From Microplitis mediator (Eukaryota; Arthropoda; Insecta; Hymenoptera; Braconidae), in assembly GCF_029852145.1 (NCBI RefSeq), contig NC_079973.1:17067921-17131920 (forward strand): a DNA stretch of 64,000 bases, written 5' to 3'. Positions 26,335 through 40,847 of the stretch are shown here, piece after piece. Positions within the stretch are counted from its first letter, which is position 1. Every line of letters starts with the position of its first letter. The position numbers and the translations under genes are program-made. The notes below the pieces were generated by a model that saw only the letters and a list, made by a program, of their open reading frames with translations, was not told the DNA's origin and searched no databases.

Positions 26335-28980
26335 TTTTCTACGGAGTTTAACAAAAATAACATTTTTTTTATTTACTTTCATAAATAAACACAAAATTCT
26401 AAAATATACTTATAAATTTAAAATAATTAATGAAGCAAATTTTTTTAACTTGAAAAATATGAGGGAAGAAATATTTCAAAAGGTTTAACAAAAGAAAAAA
26501 AAATGAAAAATGAAGGTAAAATTTAAAATCTAACGATAAAATTAAAAAAAAAAAATTACGAACAGATGTTTATACCTGACCCAGACGACGGTCGACTTTA
26601 ATGAATACCCACTGAAGTATTTTTTAAAACTTTAACTACCGAGGGAATAAAACAAACTTTAAAGATAACCGGTATTTTTTATTTCCACTAGAAAATTAGG
26701 TCTGCCGTGCGGTTTACGACATTTTTTTTAAAATTTTTTTAATGTACTTACAGTGTAGTGGAAAATGTACAAGATAGTAATAAAAATTTTTTTTATCCGA
26801 CGTTTCGTTGTTGAAATTTTTAACGGCATTAAAAACTATAAATAAAATAAAAATGAAAAATGTCAGCGGAGAATAAAAAATAAACGACTGAATATAAAAT
26901 ATAAAATTAGAGTTTTTGAAGGGTGATGAATTTTTCGGAAATTCATGACAGGTGAGTTAGTCAATCAATGACAAAGTCAAAAAAAAGAAAAAAATAAAGA
27001 TAAATGACAAAGAAAACGCGAATAAAAAATGTATTACGGAAGAGATATATATATTGAAGCGTTTGTCATCGGTTTGTTGGAAAAACTGTGGTGTCAACGT
27101 TACAAACGATTCTTTGCCACGATACAACAATATATATTTACATATATGTGTGTATAAATATATACAACAACTAAACTCATCGATCTATTGATCTAAATCA
27201 CCGGACGCGATCAATCCTAATGACTTTCCAAGGACGAAATTCTCATAAAATATATTATTTTTTAGGCAATATTTCCATAGATGTTACAACGGATGAATAT
27301 AAAAACAAAAAAAAATAAATAATATAATAAAAAGTAACGATGTAAAACCGGCAAGTAAAAAAAAAAGTTTTAAATGTATGAGAGTTGTGGATTCACGTTA
27401 ATTCCTGGTGAATTTGATAAGCCACTCGATTACGATTTCCATTTCAGATAACACAGTATAAAAGCTTTTCATTTTATTATATACCGAAGTGTGTTTTTGG
27501 CTAACAGTCTTTACCCATGTATCGAGTTATTAAATAAGAAAACTTGGCTGCCACGATTAAAAAATAATTAAAAAAACTGTTTAATTACTTTTATATCTCT
27601 TGAGAGAATTTAATATAGCAAATAAAAATAAAATAAATATTAAATCAGATATAGATGTATCTAAATTGCTGATCGTAAATGAAAATTAATTAATGATCTT
27701 TGATTAATCATCCTGTAATAAATATGTAATCATCTCGTCTATCTAATTGTTTTTTTTAATCATTGTCATATTTTGAGCTTCTTTTTATTTTACATGTCGT
27801 ATGTAAATGTCTATGTTAAGTGATGGATTTCTGTAATTATTTTTTATCAATTACAGTGATTAAATGTTAGATATTTTTTTAATCTAACTCGTTTGTCAGG
27901 ATTTTTTTTTAATTTAAAAATTTAATTATACTCGAATAAATAATTAAACTTAGAAAAAAAAATTATAGACGAATCAATAAAGTTAATGACTAGTAATTTG
28001 AAATGTAAATTAAATGTCTGAATTGACAATAGGAAATATTTTTTTAATTCTAAAATTTGACTTCATTTATGTTTAGTTTATTTGCCCTATTAAAATATAT
28101 TTAGATGGAATGAATGATTAATTATCTTTCAATTATCAATTTCTAGTAATAAATACTGAATTAGAAAAATTTATCGCAGGTATTGGTTCAATTTTTTTGA
28201 TTGATATTTATTTTTTGCTTGAAAATAAATAAATTGCCAGTTATCTGCTGATTTCACTGTCGTAATTAAACACAAAGAATTTTTCACTTTGAATAAACAT
28301 CTCAACGTAATTTGAAAAAAGTAAAACATTTTAAAAGTATAAATTCCAAGACGAATTAATAGCATTTTTAAAAATACTAATAATTCAAAATTAAAATTAA
28401 ATTTCCATGTAATTCCAAGACAAAAAAAAATTTTAATATGCGTAGTAATTTGAAATGAAATATTTAATATCGACAATAGAAAATATTCTCAACAATTTTC
28501 GCAGCTGTTCAAACAAAATAAAACGATTTACTGAACAAACATCACGATTTTCTGATCTTTTTCGGACGGTAAAAAAAAAAATTGAATAGTCCACAGCCAT
28601 AGAAAAAACTTTTTTATTATTTTAAAGCTTTTCGGCTTCAATTCATTATTGCAGTAACAATGCTCCGGCCATTGGTCTTTTTAAATTTTCATTTCCATTT
28701 GTATCTGTCTTACGTATTGAAAACTACGTTAGAACTGCAGAAGATGGCGCCAGGATTCGCAAAATTTGACGCGACTATTTTATAACTAAACTAAACGACA
28801 TTAATTTATTTTCACAAAACTTATGAATAAATTCATTGTCAAATAAATAAATCAATAAAGTAATTGATTTGAAAAAAAAAACTTATCAATTCAAATCTAC
28901 AATTTTTTTTAAATTTGTTTTTTCTTTGATAAAAACACTGATATTTCACAATCAATCGTAATAATTTAAAAATAAATAAA
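26335..28980. other. AT-rich intergenic DNA
   Basis: No gene recognised. A 101-codon open frame at 28171-28476 (minus) is rich in K, N, F, L and I, as expected by chance at this base composition. Confidence 0.5.
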
Positions 28981-28998
28981 AGTCATTTCCGAGACTTA

Positions 28999-29052
28999 CC
29001 GGCTCACCCGGGTACGTTGATAAGATGGAATCCAGTTTAGCACCGTTACACT
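28999..29052 (-). other. Candidate spliced exon, minus strand (about 51 nt)
   Basis: On the minus strand a GC-richer stretch ends at a strong donor (CCG then GTAAGTCT) and is preceded by TTATGGTGACAG, a possible acceptor. Between them the phase-0 frame reads a 17-residue peptide containing GAKLDSILSTYPGEP. A second frame is also open, so coding is not proven; this may be an untranslated first exon. It lies 0.5 kb from a CpG-rich patch and 1.1 kb from another exon candidate on the same strand. Confidence 0.35.
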
Positions 29053-29481
29053 GTCACCATAAAGTAATTAAATATTTAATTATTAAAACCAATAACCAAT
29101 AGTTATTATATTAATTTTTTTGTATTTAGTATATTAATCACTTGTGCGTTCAAATAACGCTAATCCGTGCGTGGCACTGCACAACAGTCACTTGTTTTTA
29201 AATAAATTATTATTTCCTCAATATCCTCAATAGTGTATTTGATAAAAATTTATGTTGAATTCACTTTAATTTTTTTTTTTAAATAAATATATATGCATAT
29301 ATTGATACACGTAAATATATTAAAAATTATTAAATTTAGTATACTTGACTTATAATAATTATTAAATTATAAAAATAATAAATAATGGTAGTACGGTTAC
29401 TTAATGTTTATTTAAATTGAGTAATGAAGAATGAAGATAAAATTATTTAAGCGAGAGTAAAACGTGGTTATGTTACAACAC

Positions 29482-29592
29482 GAGCTCGTGGTATTGGAAT
29501 AAACGTAATTGAACGACGCGCGCTCCTCGTGGCGGTCGGCGCGGGAATGACTGGAGGGACGCGTCCAAGACTTACCTATGGTGGGGATTTAT
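29482..29592. promoter_or_regulatory. CpG-rich patch, possible promoter or first-exon region
   Basis: About 100 bp with many CG dinucleotides (ACGACGCGCGCTCC, GCGGTCGGCGCGGG, GACGCGTCC) in an otherwise very AT-rich region. A minus-strand donor-like CATAG then GTAAGT lies at its edge near 29573. Such islands mark promoters or 5' exons in some insects. No TATA box or initiator can be assigned with confidence. Confidence 0.35.
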
Positions 29593-29781
29593 AATTTTTA
29601 TGGTGGGGATTTTATAGTTTTAAGTGGGGGATGAATCGTCAGAGAGGTAGAAATTAATGTATTGGTGGGATGGAAGGAAAATTTGATGCTGTATCTATAA
29701 AACATGACAACATAACATTTTATTTGTTTTATCTTTTAATTAAAACTTGATTTCTTTTTTTAATTTTTATTGCGTAACAAT

Positions 29782-29840
29782 AGGGTAGAGGTACTGTTTT
29801 TGACCACCTCAGGACCAGTTTTGGACACTTAAAAAATTAA
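29782..29840 (+). mobile_element. Transposon end fragment (TAGGGTAGAGG-type)
   Basis: TAGGGTAGAGGTACTGTTTT followed by GACCACCTCAGGACC looks like a transposon terminus. No inverted partner is found downstream before repeat B. Confidence 0.35.
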
Positions 29841-29869
29841 AATAAAATAATTTTTAAAATACGCAATGA

Positions 29870-30120
29870 CACTGAACGAACAGTTTGACATGGCAGGTTG
29901 TACCCCACTTCCGTGTCCAGCGATGAACTTAATCGTCGCCGGGCTTATTTTTATTATCCAATCCCAAAAATATTATTACAGTTTAAATATACAAGCCGAA
30001 GGCATTAGTCCATTTTGTATGATGGCTAACACACGCTAATCGACTTGTACCCGTAAATAATATTTGTTTCATGGGTTGGAGATCTAAGTAAAGTATTTAC
30101 TTAGAATAAAAAAAAAAAAA
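29870..30120 (+). mobile_element. Repeat B, copy 2
   Basis: Second copy of the repeat at 2027-2268, sharing CCCACTTCCGTGTCCAG, GATGAACTTAATCGTCGCCG and TTGGAGATCTAAGT. It ends in an A-rich tail that runs into a poly-T tract and then directly into the exon candidate at 30150-30243, suggesting insertion next to that exon. Confidence 0.65.
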
Positions 30121-30149
30121 ATTTTTTTTTTTTTCTTCGGTGCGAATTC

Positions 30150-30243
30150 ACCGGTAGGTTCAACAAATTGAGCAGGTGGTTGATGAATCGGCATCATTTG
30201 AGCTTGAATAATCATTGCTTCTGGATCATGAATCGTTCCACTA
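30150..30243 (-). CDS. Exon-like coding fragment, unidentified protein
   Basis: On the minus strand this stretch reads a clean frame with protein-like composition: IHDPEAMIIQAQMMPIH followed by QPPAQFVEPTGEFAPK. Codon use is unlike the chance K/N/F/I-rich frames around it. Possible acceptors are TTGTAATAG (exon start 30243) or AATTTAAG further upstream. A possible donor, ACCG then GTGAAT, lies inside the ACC-GGT-GAA codons; otherwise the frame runs on into a poly-A/poly-T junction with repeat B. The opposite strand is also open but its peptide is less plausible. I do not recognise the protein; a Q/P/M-rich nuclear or regulatory protein is only a guess. Confidence 0.4.
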
Positions 30244-30249
30244 TTACAA

Positions 30250-31959
<1,710 letters not shown>

Positions 31960-31997
31960 ATATGTATATATACAATATATATATATATATATATATA

Positions 31998-32509
31998 GGG
32001 GAGGGAGGGGCAAAAGGGGATACTTAAGGAAATACCAAGTTTTCGAGGACTCAAATACGCTAAATCTTTTTTTTTAATGATATTCAAAGTAAATAGAAGA
32101 AATTTTCAGTTACCGTTGAAAAAAAAAATTTTTCATTTCTGCGGGCAAAGTGGGGTACCCCCTAAAGAAGGTAAAATAAAAATTTCTGGATTTTGAACGA
32201 ATTTGATTAAGTTGAATTTTTTGTAAGTAATTTACCGGAAGAAAAATTATATTTTACAAGTTTATTGGATACAAAATAAGAAAAAAAATTTTTAATAGTT
32301 TTTATCATAAAACAAACGTCATTAATATTTTTCAACTGACAATTGATTTTTGAAAAAGTTTACCAAAAAAAATTCAAAGTAACGTTTAATTATATTTACA
32401 GAAATGATTTTGGAATGTTTAAAAACCATTTTAAATATAAAATTTTTTTTATCAAATTTTGAGGGTACCCCGTTTTGCCTACCCTACCCCCTTTTGTCCC
32501 CCCTTCCCC
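31998..32509. mobile_element. Family T TIR element, copy 1
   Basis: About 512 bp with inverted ends GGGGAGGGAGGGGCAAAAGG and (right, inverted) GGGGAAGGGGGGACAAAAGG, flanked by TA. Internal words GTGGGGTACCCCCTA and GGGTACCCCGTTTTGCC are palindromic. Almost identical to 53135-53652. Both copies lie in (TA)n DNA, suggesting TA targeting. Non-coding. Confidence 0.85.
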
Positions 32510-32510
32510 T

Positions 32511-33576
32511 ATACATGTATATATATTGTAATTTTCATTGATCATAATTAATAACTAATTATTGTGCTGTCTTTCTATCAGTTTTATTGATTAACGTTTT
32601 TATAAAATGAATTAATAAGCGAAATACAAGTTTTTTTTTATAATGCTTGTGTTATAAAAAAGATTTAATTTAAAAAAAAATGTATATATATATATATATA
32701 TTATATTTATATATATATATATTATATATATATTATATTTATATATATACGTAAACGATACTACGACGTATTTTTTTTATAATCAAAATAGATAAATCAA
32801 ATGATCAAGATAAAGTTGATAAATTTTTCCTTTGAATTTGCACGTGAATTGAAGTAATTGGTAGTGACGTCTATGTGTTATAAATAGACTTAATAATTAT
32901 CATGAAAGACAATGGAATAATATATTCATATTTACTTTTTTTTTAACATGTAATTTAATAATTATGATGTAAAGTTAAATAACCACGATATGACTGATAA
33001 ATTTTTTTTTTTTTAACTATGAAATTTTTTTAGTATAATTAATGATAATTATGAGTAATTATGGAATGTTACAGACTAAAATTTTTTTTTAACTTTAAAA
33101 GTTGACGTAATTTCGTCTTGAGTTTAATTATTCTTGATGAATTAAAAATAAATTAAAACTTCTTATGATTTAATTGAATTATTTATGAATTCTGAAGTGA
33201 CTTACGGTGTATTATTAATTATTTTAAAAGTTTATATAAATTACATTTATTAATCTGATTGTGAAGGGTCGTTAAACGATGAGAAAGAAAGACGTTGAAA
33301 AGTGGATATAAATTTGACAGGCATGAGAGATTATCCTGATTGTCAGATTGACAACTGTTACGAGTCATGACGGAGGGGTCGTGTCCTTTATAGACCTTTT
33401 TTATAAAACATCAGTTGAATTATTATTATTTTTATTGTTATTATTTAGGAAGAAAAAAATTTATATACAACTATGGATATATTTTATAGACTGTGACAAG
33501 TGAATGCAAATACGTCTACTCCATATGGTCTATTCAACACATCATACATAATATGATTATTTTTAAAATATCATTT
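32511..33576. other. AT-rich intergenic DNA with TA-rich repeats
   Basis: Includes a TATATATT-type repeat cluster at about 32684-32748. No gene recognised. Confidence 0.55.
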
Positions 33577-33720
33577 TATAATATCCGAGGGGGGAGGGGG
33601 TACAATAGGCTACCTGGGGCCAAATGTGCATTCCGTAATTTTTTATAAAAAAATACTTCTGAGGACAAAATCGGTATTAAGGATGAGCTGTTTGGGTGAA
33701 AAAATTTGTAAATCTGAAAT
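33577..33720. mobile_element. Transposon end fragment, G-rich
   Basis: GAGGGGGGAGGGGGTACAAT followed by AGGCTACCTGGGGCC resembles the G-rich termini of family T and of 57653-58009, but no inverted partner is present. Confidence 0.35.
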
Positions 33721-34814
33721 CAGCTGAAATTTTTTTTTCTAATAAATTATTCAAAATTTTGCTTAAACAAATTCATAATTTTTTTTTTTTTTCCAGGGAT
33801 TTCTACTATGATTTTGTTTTTTGAAGATGGAGTTGTTTGTTGGAATAAAATAATTTGGCAACTTCTTTACACAGAAAAGAAAAATCGTTATACAAAAATC
33901 TGAAAAACGCAAAGACGGTTGACCCTGTGGGCCAGCTTCGAAACTTCCCGCTGTTTTCGAGTTTTTTGAGCTCAAAAAAATTATTGCCGATACTATTTGA
34001 GTTTCACAATACCTTTAAATACATTAGTATTTTTAAACTCTTCGAGCTAGAAAAAGTGACGGTTCGTTATAATCTCCGAAAATTCGAGAAATTAAAAAAA
34101 ATTAATATGGATTGTTTATTGAAGCTGTGCTCACGTTTATGCTTGGTAAATTTAATGATTTTGGACAAAAATTAAATCAGAAATAATCAAGATGAAGAGT
34201 TACGTAAGCTTCGAATTAATTAGCCAGTTAATATGTGAAACACCCAGAAAAAAATGTCAGAAACAGTGAGTTTTAAATATTTTTGATATGGTATTATTTA
34301 AACTGACCAACCGATTGCAATAATTTATTTAGCGATCATCAAACACTGTAAAGCCAAAGGGCCGGTATGAGTTTTGAAACATTATATGAGGAATTATAAT
34401 ATACATTATCCGAAAAATATGAAGTAAATTTTAATTTTCCAAATTTTTCATCGCCGATAGCCTTCAAACTAATTATCAGATCTTTTGGTGTTTTAAGCGA
34501 AATATTCGACGCAGTTTTTTAGCTTTAACCCTACAACTTTATTAGAATCAATAAGATCTATGACTTTTGAGTTTATTAGAAAAAAAAAACACTTTTTTGA
34601 AATTCTTTCGACAACAATACCTCTTGAACAATTAAATCGATTCTGGCCTCACGAGGCGGCATTCGATGCGACTTATAGAGCTTTTAGAGCTGATTAGATT
34701 TTGGAATTAATCCATGGAGTAAGTTAGAAGTTATTTGAAAAAAACATTTTTCCTCGAACCTCGAATAACTCACAAAATACTGAATCGATCAAGCTCAATT
34801 TTTTACAGCACCTT

Positions 34815-35377
34815 CCCGGGTCAAAAATAAAACTTGATTCAGGCTCGCTTCACCTTATTTTCTTTTAAAGTTATCGATTTGCCGACGATTTTTCGATCAT
34901 ATCTCGACTTTTTCGACTTAAATTACATTTTTTTCAACTTTTTGAACTTTTCGTTTGTCTCAGTTTAAATTTATTTCATCTGATTCGTATTTTTTGATCT
35001 TAGTTTCAACTTATTCGTCTTTACTTCAAGCACGATAGTCATTCACCTTACTTTCGACTTGCTGAACCAAGCCGAAAAAAAGTTATTTATCCGCTTTACT
35101 TTCGTCTTAATGTATAAAAATTATTTCACCTTAGTTTTGACTTTTTCGCCTTTCATTTTAAGTCGAATAAGTCTAAACCAAGTCAATTTCGACTTGATTT
35201 CAACTTTTTCGTCTTAAATCGTGACTAAGTAAACCAGTTAAGTCTAAGCCAAGGCGAAAACTAAATGTATTTCATATCATCGTAAATAAAACAAAAGTCA
35301 AGTTTGTCTTATGAAAAACGGCTCCTAATTTCGATTTGGTAAACCAAGTCTAAACCAAGTTTTATTTTTGACCCGGG
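34815..35377. mobile_element. 563-bp foldback MITE, CCCGGG ends, nested in A5
   Basis: Ends CCCGGGTCAAAAATAAAACT and its exact inverse TTTTATTTTTGACCCGGG. Arms are built from TTTCGACTT/AAGTCGAAA words. Flanks are TT at the left and TA at the right, a slightly damaged TA duplication. Removing the element restores a family A block (TTTTTACAGCACCT then AGGAATTAATAAGCC). Confidence 0.85.
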
Positions 35378-35706
35378 TAGGAATTAATAAGCCCCTTCGA
35401 CAGCCACCTTAAACATCTAAATAGGATCATCCATTGAAAAGTTATAGATTATTGACATAGATACACGGAGAGAATTTTATGGTAAATGTTATTATCGAGT
35501 TATCGTACAATTTTTAAAATGAATTTTAGGGTAAAAAATGTTATTTGAATTATTAAATAAACAATCTGAATTGTAGTAACTACCAACATATGGTAAAATT
35601 TAAAATTATTTATGATAATCAGAAATTATAACTTTTATTATCTTAAATAATTACTACTATTATCAACATCGTAATTCTTAATAACCTGATGGTAATGGTT
35701 ACTATC

Positions 35707-36006
35707 ACACGGAAAGAAATTTTTTGCGGATACCACTATGCTATATGGTCGATTTCACCATACTGTATGGTAGCAAGGATTTTTCCATTCGTTTAAAAAT
35801 TGTATGTATAGATGATTTGACCATACGGGAATGGTAACATTCACAATAATCATGGCGTATGAGTCTATGCCAGTATGGCCGTCAGGCCCATACTGCTTGG
35901 TGGTATCCACAATGCTTCTGGCAGATCACCCTATTCAATATTGTAAAATTACGTATGCTTATATTGCAGTAGTACCAAAGCTTATTGAAGTCAAAACATA
36001 GGTTAT
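35707..36006 (+). mobile_element. 300-bp MITE with internal hairpin, copy 2
   Basis: Second copy of 698-996. The stem at 35871-35895 has one mismatch (CAGTATGGCC / GCCCATACTG). Both copies lie in family A DNA, so insertion preference or shared ancestry of the host block is possible. Confidence 0.75.
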
Positions 36007-36188
36007 AGTTTTAAATATATTATCTATAAACATTATAAGATTAAACCCAATATTTATAAATAGAGAAATATATAAGGACCTACATTAGGACCTCGAATCA
36101 TCGAGATCTGTTGAGAACTCAATTTTCGAAAATCGGTCCAAAACCAGTAACTTCCTTTTTTTTTTGAAAATTTTCTTAACGGGAAGTT

Positions 36189-38027
36189 AAAAATGACGGA
36201 GGCAATTTTTTGTAGGTTGATAATTTTGTTTCTCTTTTTCAGATTGTATTGATTTATTTATTTTATTTCAATAAAAAAAAATAAAATTGAATGAAATTTT
36301 GAATGAAGAAAACCGTATTGTGTCTTTTCATCACGAATAAAATCAATAAGATTATTTAAAAATAATAATACAAATAAAATAAGCTTTTAGTTTTATTAAA
36401 AAAAAAATAAATAAGTTTAAAATAAAAAGTTATGGCAAGTTTCCAAGATAAAATGAGATATGTTTAAATAGACTAAAAGAAAATAAAATAAAAATAAATG
36501 TACGTTAGCTTTAAAGAACATGATATTTATATACAATAATTAACGAGTTAAATTTCGTCAGATTTATAAAGCGATAATATAAAATATATATGATTCATTA
36601 ACTTATCGCTTAAGCATTACTGTTTTAGATGATGATACTGCTTTATATAAATATATTAAGATGACATGAATTACGTCTACACCAATTATGTTAACCCGGA
36701 TAACAAGTTTTCCGGTAATATTAGGGTAATAAAAATAAAAATAAAATACTGAGCCGAAACCCTTTGGATAACACGCGTAAAAAGGGGTAAGAGAGCGAAT
36801 AAAAAAAATAAAGTGAGAATAGATTGGCCAAGAGGATTAGTCGTGTTTGATAATTAATGTCGGTTCTATACTCTGCTAATCCAACGAGTAAAGTGAACTC
36901 TCAAGAAAGAAATAAAAGTAAAGGCAAAGAAAAAAAAATTTCAAACAACTTTTCATCTAGAGGGTACATATATTTTACCCTACACACTATATAGTCAACA
37001 GCTCACGGCAACTAATTTTAAAACTTGTATATATATATATCTTTACTTATACTTACGTGGTGCAAGTTTTGTTGCACTATAGTTTGTATACAAACTTCAT
37101 TAATGTTATTTGCTAATATTTGTGATAAAATCTTTTATCACTATATATTTTAAGAATATTTAAATTTATTTCATTAATATTTTAGTCGCCGTATCCTTAT
37201 TAAATATGTATCATTATCTAATCTGTATATTAGAAAGATAAATTATGAAATCAAATTGAAAGCTTTTTAGTGATAAGAAATAGTATTAAATTGAATTGAT
37301 AAATTTAATTAAGAATTAATAAAAAAATTTATTATTAATGTAAATATTTGATAATAAGAAAGTTTATCGTTGTTTTATGAGAAAATAAGTAGGACACGAA
37401 GAGAATATGGTAGAGTAGGAGAGAATAAGAGATTTTAAATAATAATGAATTGGTGGGGATGAAGGAGATCAAGATGAGAAGATGTGAAGCAGGTAAAGAT
37501 AGAGGAGAAGTATGAAGAATATGAGGAAAAAGAAGAGATAAAATTATATATACATATATAACGGGGTAACTCAACGTTATTACGTATCCACGTGGACGTC
37601 ATGGGAGGGCTCTAATTTTAGAAGTATTCAAATTTATTTAAATCCAATTTCCTCGGGTTCCATATTAAATCCCTTGTATCGTGGTTTCCACCCCTCATGT
37701 TCCTTTTCCTCCGGCTCTTCAACCCTCCGACCTCTTTCTCTTTCTTTAGTTATTTTATTATCACATTCTCTCAGTTACTCTTTATTCATTCATTTACTTT
37801 CTGGGCAATACTTTTATACGTTTCCACCACACTGAATTTGTTTTCATTTTTGCGTTCATAAACTATCCAACTGTAATATCTCAACCAATATTTTCTTTTA
37901 TAATATTATCAATAATAATAATTCTTTTTTTTTTTTTTTTAATTAATAAAAAAAAACACATCTACTGTAGAAAAACAATATTTCATAATAGAAGTAAATA
38001 AAATCAATTTATTAATAAATAAAAAAA
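36189..38027. other. AT-rich intergenic DNA with a pyrimidine-rich patch
   Basis: No gene recognised. Bases 37650-37800 are C/T-rich (TCCTTTTCCTCCGGCTC) without an exon I can support. A 79-codon frame at 37335-37574 (minus) is low-complexity. Confidence 0.5.
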
Positions 38028-38762
38028 AATGTTGGAAAATCCAAAAGTGCATACCTCAACCGCTCAATTTATTTTTAATCATTACTTTTATTATATAATA
38101 TTAATGTATTTTTTTTTATTATGAACTTTTAGTCAACTTACAAATTATCAATTTGATTTTTTTATTTCTTATTTTCAGTTTAATATTTTTTTACTAACAT
38201 TTTTTTCTAAATATCCCGCCTTTTGTCTTAGATGTCGCTTTTTTTTTCAAACATATTGATATGCTAGTGCTGCCACCAGTAGTTGATAAAGAGAAGCAAT
38301 GGAAAAAATAATAACAACAGTAAAAATAGCAGCTAAATTTTTTACGAATAATCAGTTTTCACGTTTTTTATTAATTACACCAAAACAAAAAGGATTCAGA
38401 TAGTAATTTTCATAAGGGTTCTTGTAATAAATAATACAATGATAATAAAAAAAAACTAAGTCGATAAGTCTTGTTTTTCGAAAGTTATCGTGTTTAGACG
38501 AGTCCACTACAACAACACTACAATTGACGCACTGAGGGCTTCAGACTAAATCATTTTTTAAAAATTAATCACATCATGAATAAAATAAGAATTGCATTGA
38601 AAAATATTCCTTAATAAATTTCCTTTAAAATGGTATATATCATTAACAACTTTGGTGTACTATAAAGAAAGTAAAGAGGATTTAAAGTCAGTGAAAGGGC
38701 CGAGAGCGAGAGAGTGACAGTAAAGCACACTCAACGCTTTCTCGATTGAGGTGTGCAATATA
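38028..38762. mobile_element. Family F non-autonomous element, copy 2
   Basis: Near-identical to 10397-11110 over most of its length, with the same start AATGTTGGAAAATCCAAAAG and terminal hairpin region ending TTGAGGTGTGCAATATA. Small indels distinguish the copies. Confidence 0.75.
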
Positions 38763-38770
38763 GAATAAAT

Positions 38771-39129
38771 TTTTTGTGACAGACACTTGAAATCTACGAC
38801 ATTTAGCGCCTATAGCCGGCAGCTAATAATATTAGATAAGATACAGCTGGTAAAAAAGATACCTAATCGTTCTAATAGTAACGTCATCATCGGATCAAAA
38901 AATATTTTTTGGTTACATGTGCGATAGCAAACGACCAAAAAATATCGAAGTAATTTAACGAGCCATCTTGTGACAAAATTTATCATCATTTTAATTCGTC
39001 CACTTACCGACTTCTCTCTAATTTTCAACAAATACTCAAAACAATCTTACCAAATAAATAAACGCGGATTTATAATCTGCCATTTATAGGCACTAAATGT
39101 AGTAAATTTCAAATATCTGTCACAAAAAC
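38771..39129. mobile_element. 359-bp element with 45-bp inverted repeats
   Basis: TTTTTGTGACAGACACTTG, then ACATTTAGCGCCTATA, at the left is mirrored by TATAGGCACTAAATGT and AAATATCTGTCACAAAAA at the right, with about 15% mismatch. A 73-codon minus-strand frame covers the interior (38810-39031), with a donor-like GTCGGTAAGTGG near 39000, but the peptide is not recognisable. It lies just downstream of family F copy 2. Confidence 0.65.
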
Positions 39130-40847
39130 TAATGTAGTTATCTAGTACAATCGAGTCTAAGACGCTCGCACTCGATAGATAAACTACTATTTTTTATTCG
39201 TTAAAATAATTTATTTTTATTTTTTTTCCCGGATTCATTGAAATAAATTAGAGATATTTAATAGTAATAATATAGTTATAACAAGACATTAATTGAGTGT
39301 GCATGAGACAATACATAACATGACTCTAATTACTAATTTTACGATGAAAAATATGTAACGATGTTTTCATAAAGTTATAGTCTGTAGTAGGGGATTAATA
39401 TTACGCATTGTAATTAAAGTTAGTCATAAGTAAAAGATGTATCATAATAACATACAATATATTTTTAAGAGGGTGTTTAACTCATTGGATTATTAAAATT
39501 GATGTCGGTCTCTTTTTATTAATTTAATTCAATGTAACACAAAAGATATGATAGATTTTATTGTAATGTTTTTGTAAATAATTTATTTGCAATACCATTT
39601 AATCATTTTATTTAGTCGATCTATTTATTATTTAATACATTGCTAATGTACTCCATTCAAATCAAGCCAATCAACTCTTGCAGTGTTTACTGATGCGTGC
39701 ATCGTGAATTAAAAAATAGATAAATTATCTTAATTGGTTGGACTTCAGAGATTACCTGATCTTAATTGCGCGACTCGATAAACCATTCAAGCAGTTTCAA
39801 GTCTTAAAAGTGTCTTTTTCAAAATATAAATATATTTTTTTTAGTGTTAATCTGCTTAAAAGTCACTTCACTGCTGTCAATCAATGTCTCGAGATCAGGG
39901 TTAATGTAAATTTAAAAATCTTGGATTATATAATAATTTTAACAAAGTAATTTTTGTTAAAAATTTTATTTTTAATTTTTTCTTTGAGTTTGTGAAAGTA
40001 CTTTGACCTTGAGAAATAAAAAAGAGAAAAAAAGTAGACAGTGTATAGTATAGAGGATGGGAAAAGTGTCGATTGCAATGGAGAGATAACAATCCTCTCA
40101 GGTATATAACCCTCTCCTTGAGATAGCGAGTAAATGCCTTACAGTATGCTGATAATACCTGTTTATATCTTTAATGTATTTTTCACATTATATTTTTATT
40201 AGTTTTGAAAACTCATAGCATTTTAGATATTTAAAAAAAACAACACTTTAATGATACTTTAAGTAATTACCATAATTACGGGCTATAATTTATAAATATA
40301 AGTGAAACATTTATAAAATGTGTAAAGATAATGAAAAAGACATATTTACTCGAATTATAGGTAATTTTTTTTTTTTTTTTAATTCAGTAAGCTTTATTTT
40401 TATTTCTTTAAAATTCTCGTGGTAAATTGATTGGATGTAATTGGCGGCGTGTTTCTAAATCGCAGAGCGACGCAAATACTCGTTAGCCCGGAATTTATGC
40501 AGAGGTTTTCAATGAAATTCATGTGTGTCCTGGCTACCGAGTTCGTTGGGATTGATTTACATCTCAATTATATTCAATAGTGAGATGTTTCATATGATAA
40601 TGTTATTACAACTTGATAATTAATTAATTGATTATAATTATACGCGTTATACTGATAAGAAAGTACTCGTTAGAATAACTATTAATATATACCTTCTAAG
40701 TATTTCATGAGTTATACAAATTCATTTATTATAATTTCGAATCTTTATTTTAATTAAAAGTAAATAATAATATTAACTATAATTTAAATCGTAGGGAAAA
40801 TGACAAACAAAACATTAGAATCTGTATTGATTCAAACGAAATAATTT
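39130..40847. other. AT-rich intergenic DNA
   Basis: No gene recognised. A less AT-biased patch at 40440-40560 has no extended frame or splice pair. Confidence 0.5.

Larger units (their letters stand above)
33911..36188 (-). mobile_element. Family A element, copy A5, broken by nested insertions
   Basis: Begins with the family end (ACGGTTGACCCTGTGGGCC, then AACTTCCCGCTGTTTTCGAG) and finishes at AATTTTCTTAACGGGAAGTT. Between them family blocks such as GAGGCGGCATTCGATGCG are interrupted by 34815-35377 and by 35463 to about 36060, which includes the MITE at 35707-36006. The order of blocks matches 42932-43967. Open frames inside are not genes. Confidence 0.75.

Noticed and set aside
38810..39031. 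73-codon minus-strand frame between inverted repeats
   Set aside because: Hydrophobic chance-like composition inside a 359-bp TIR element; not enough to call a gene.
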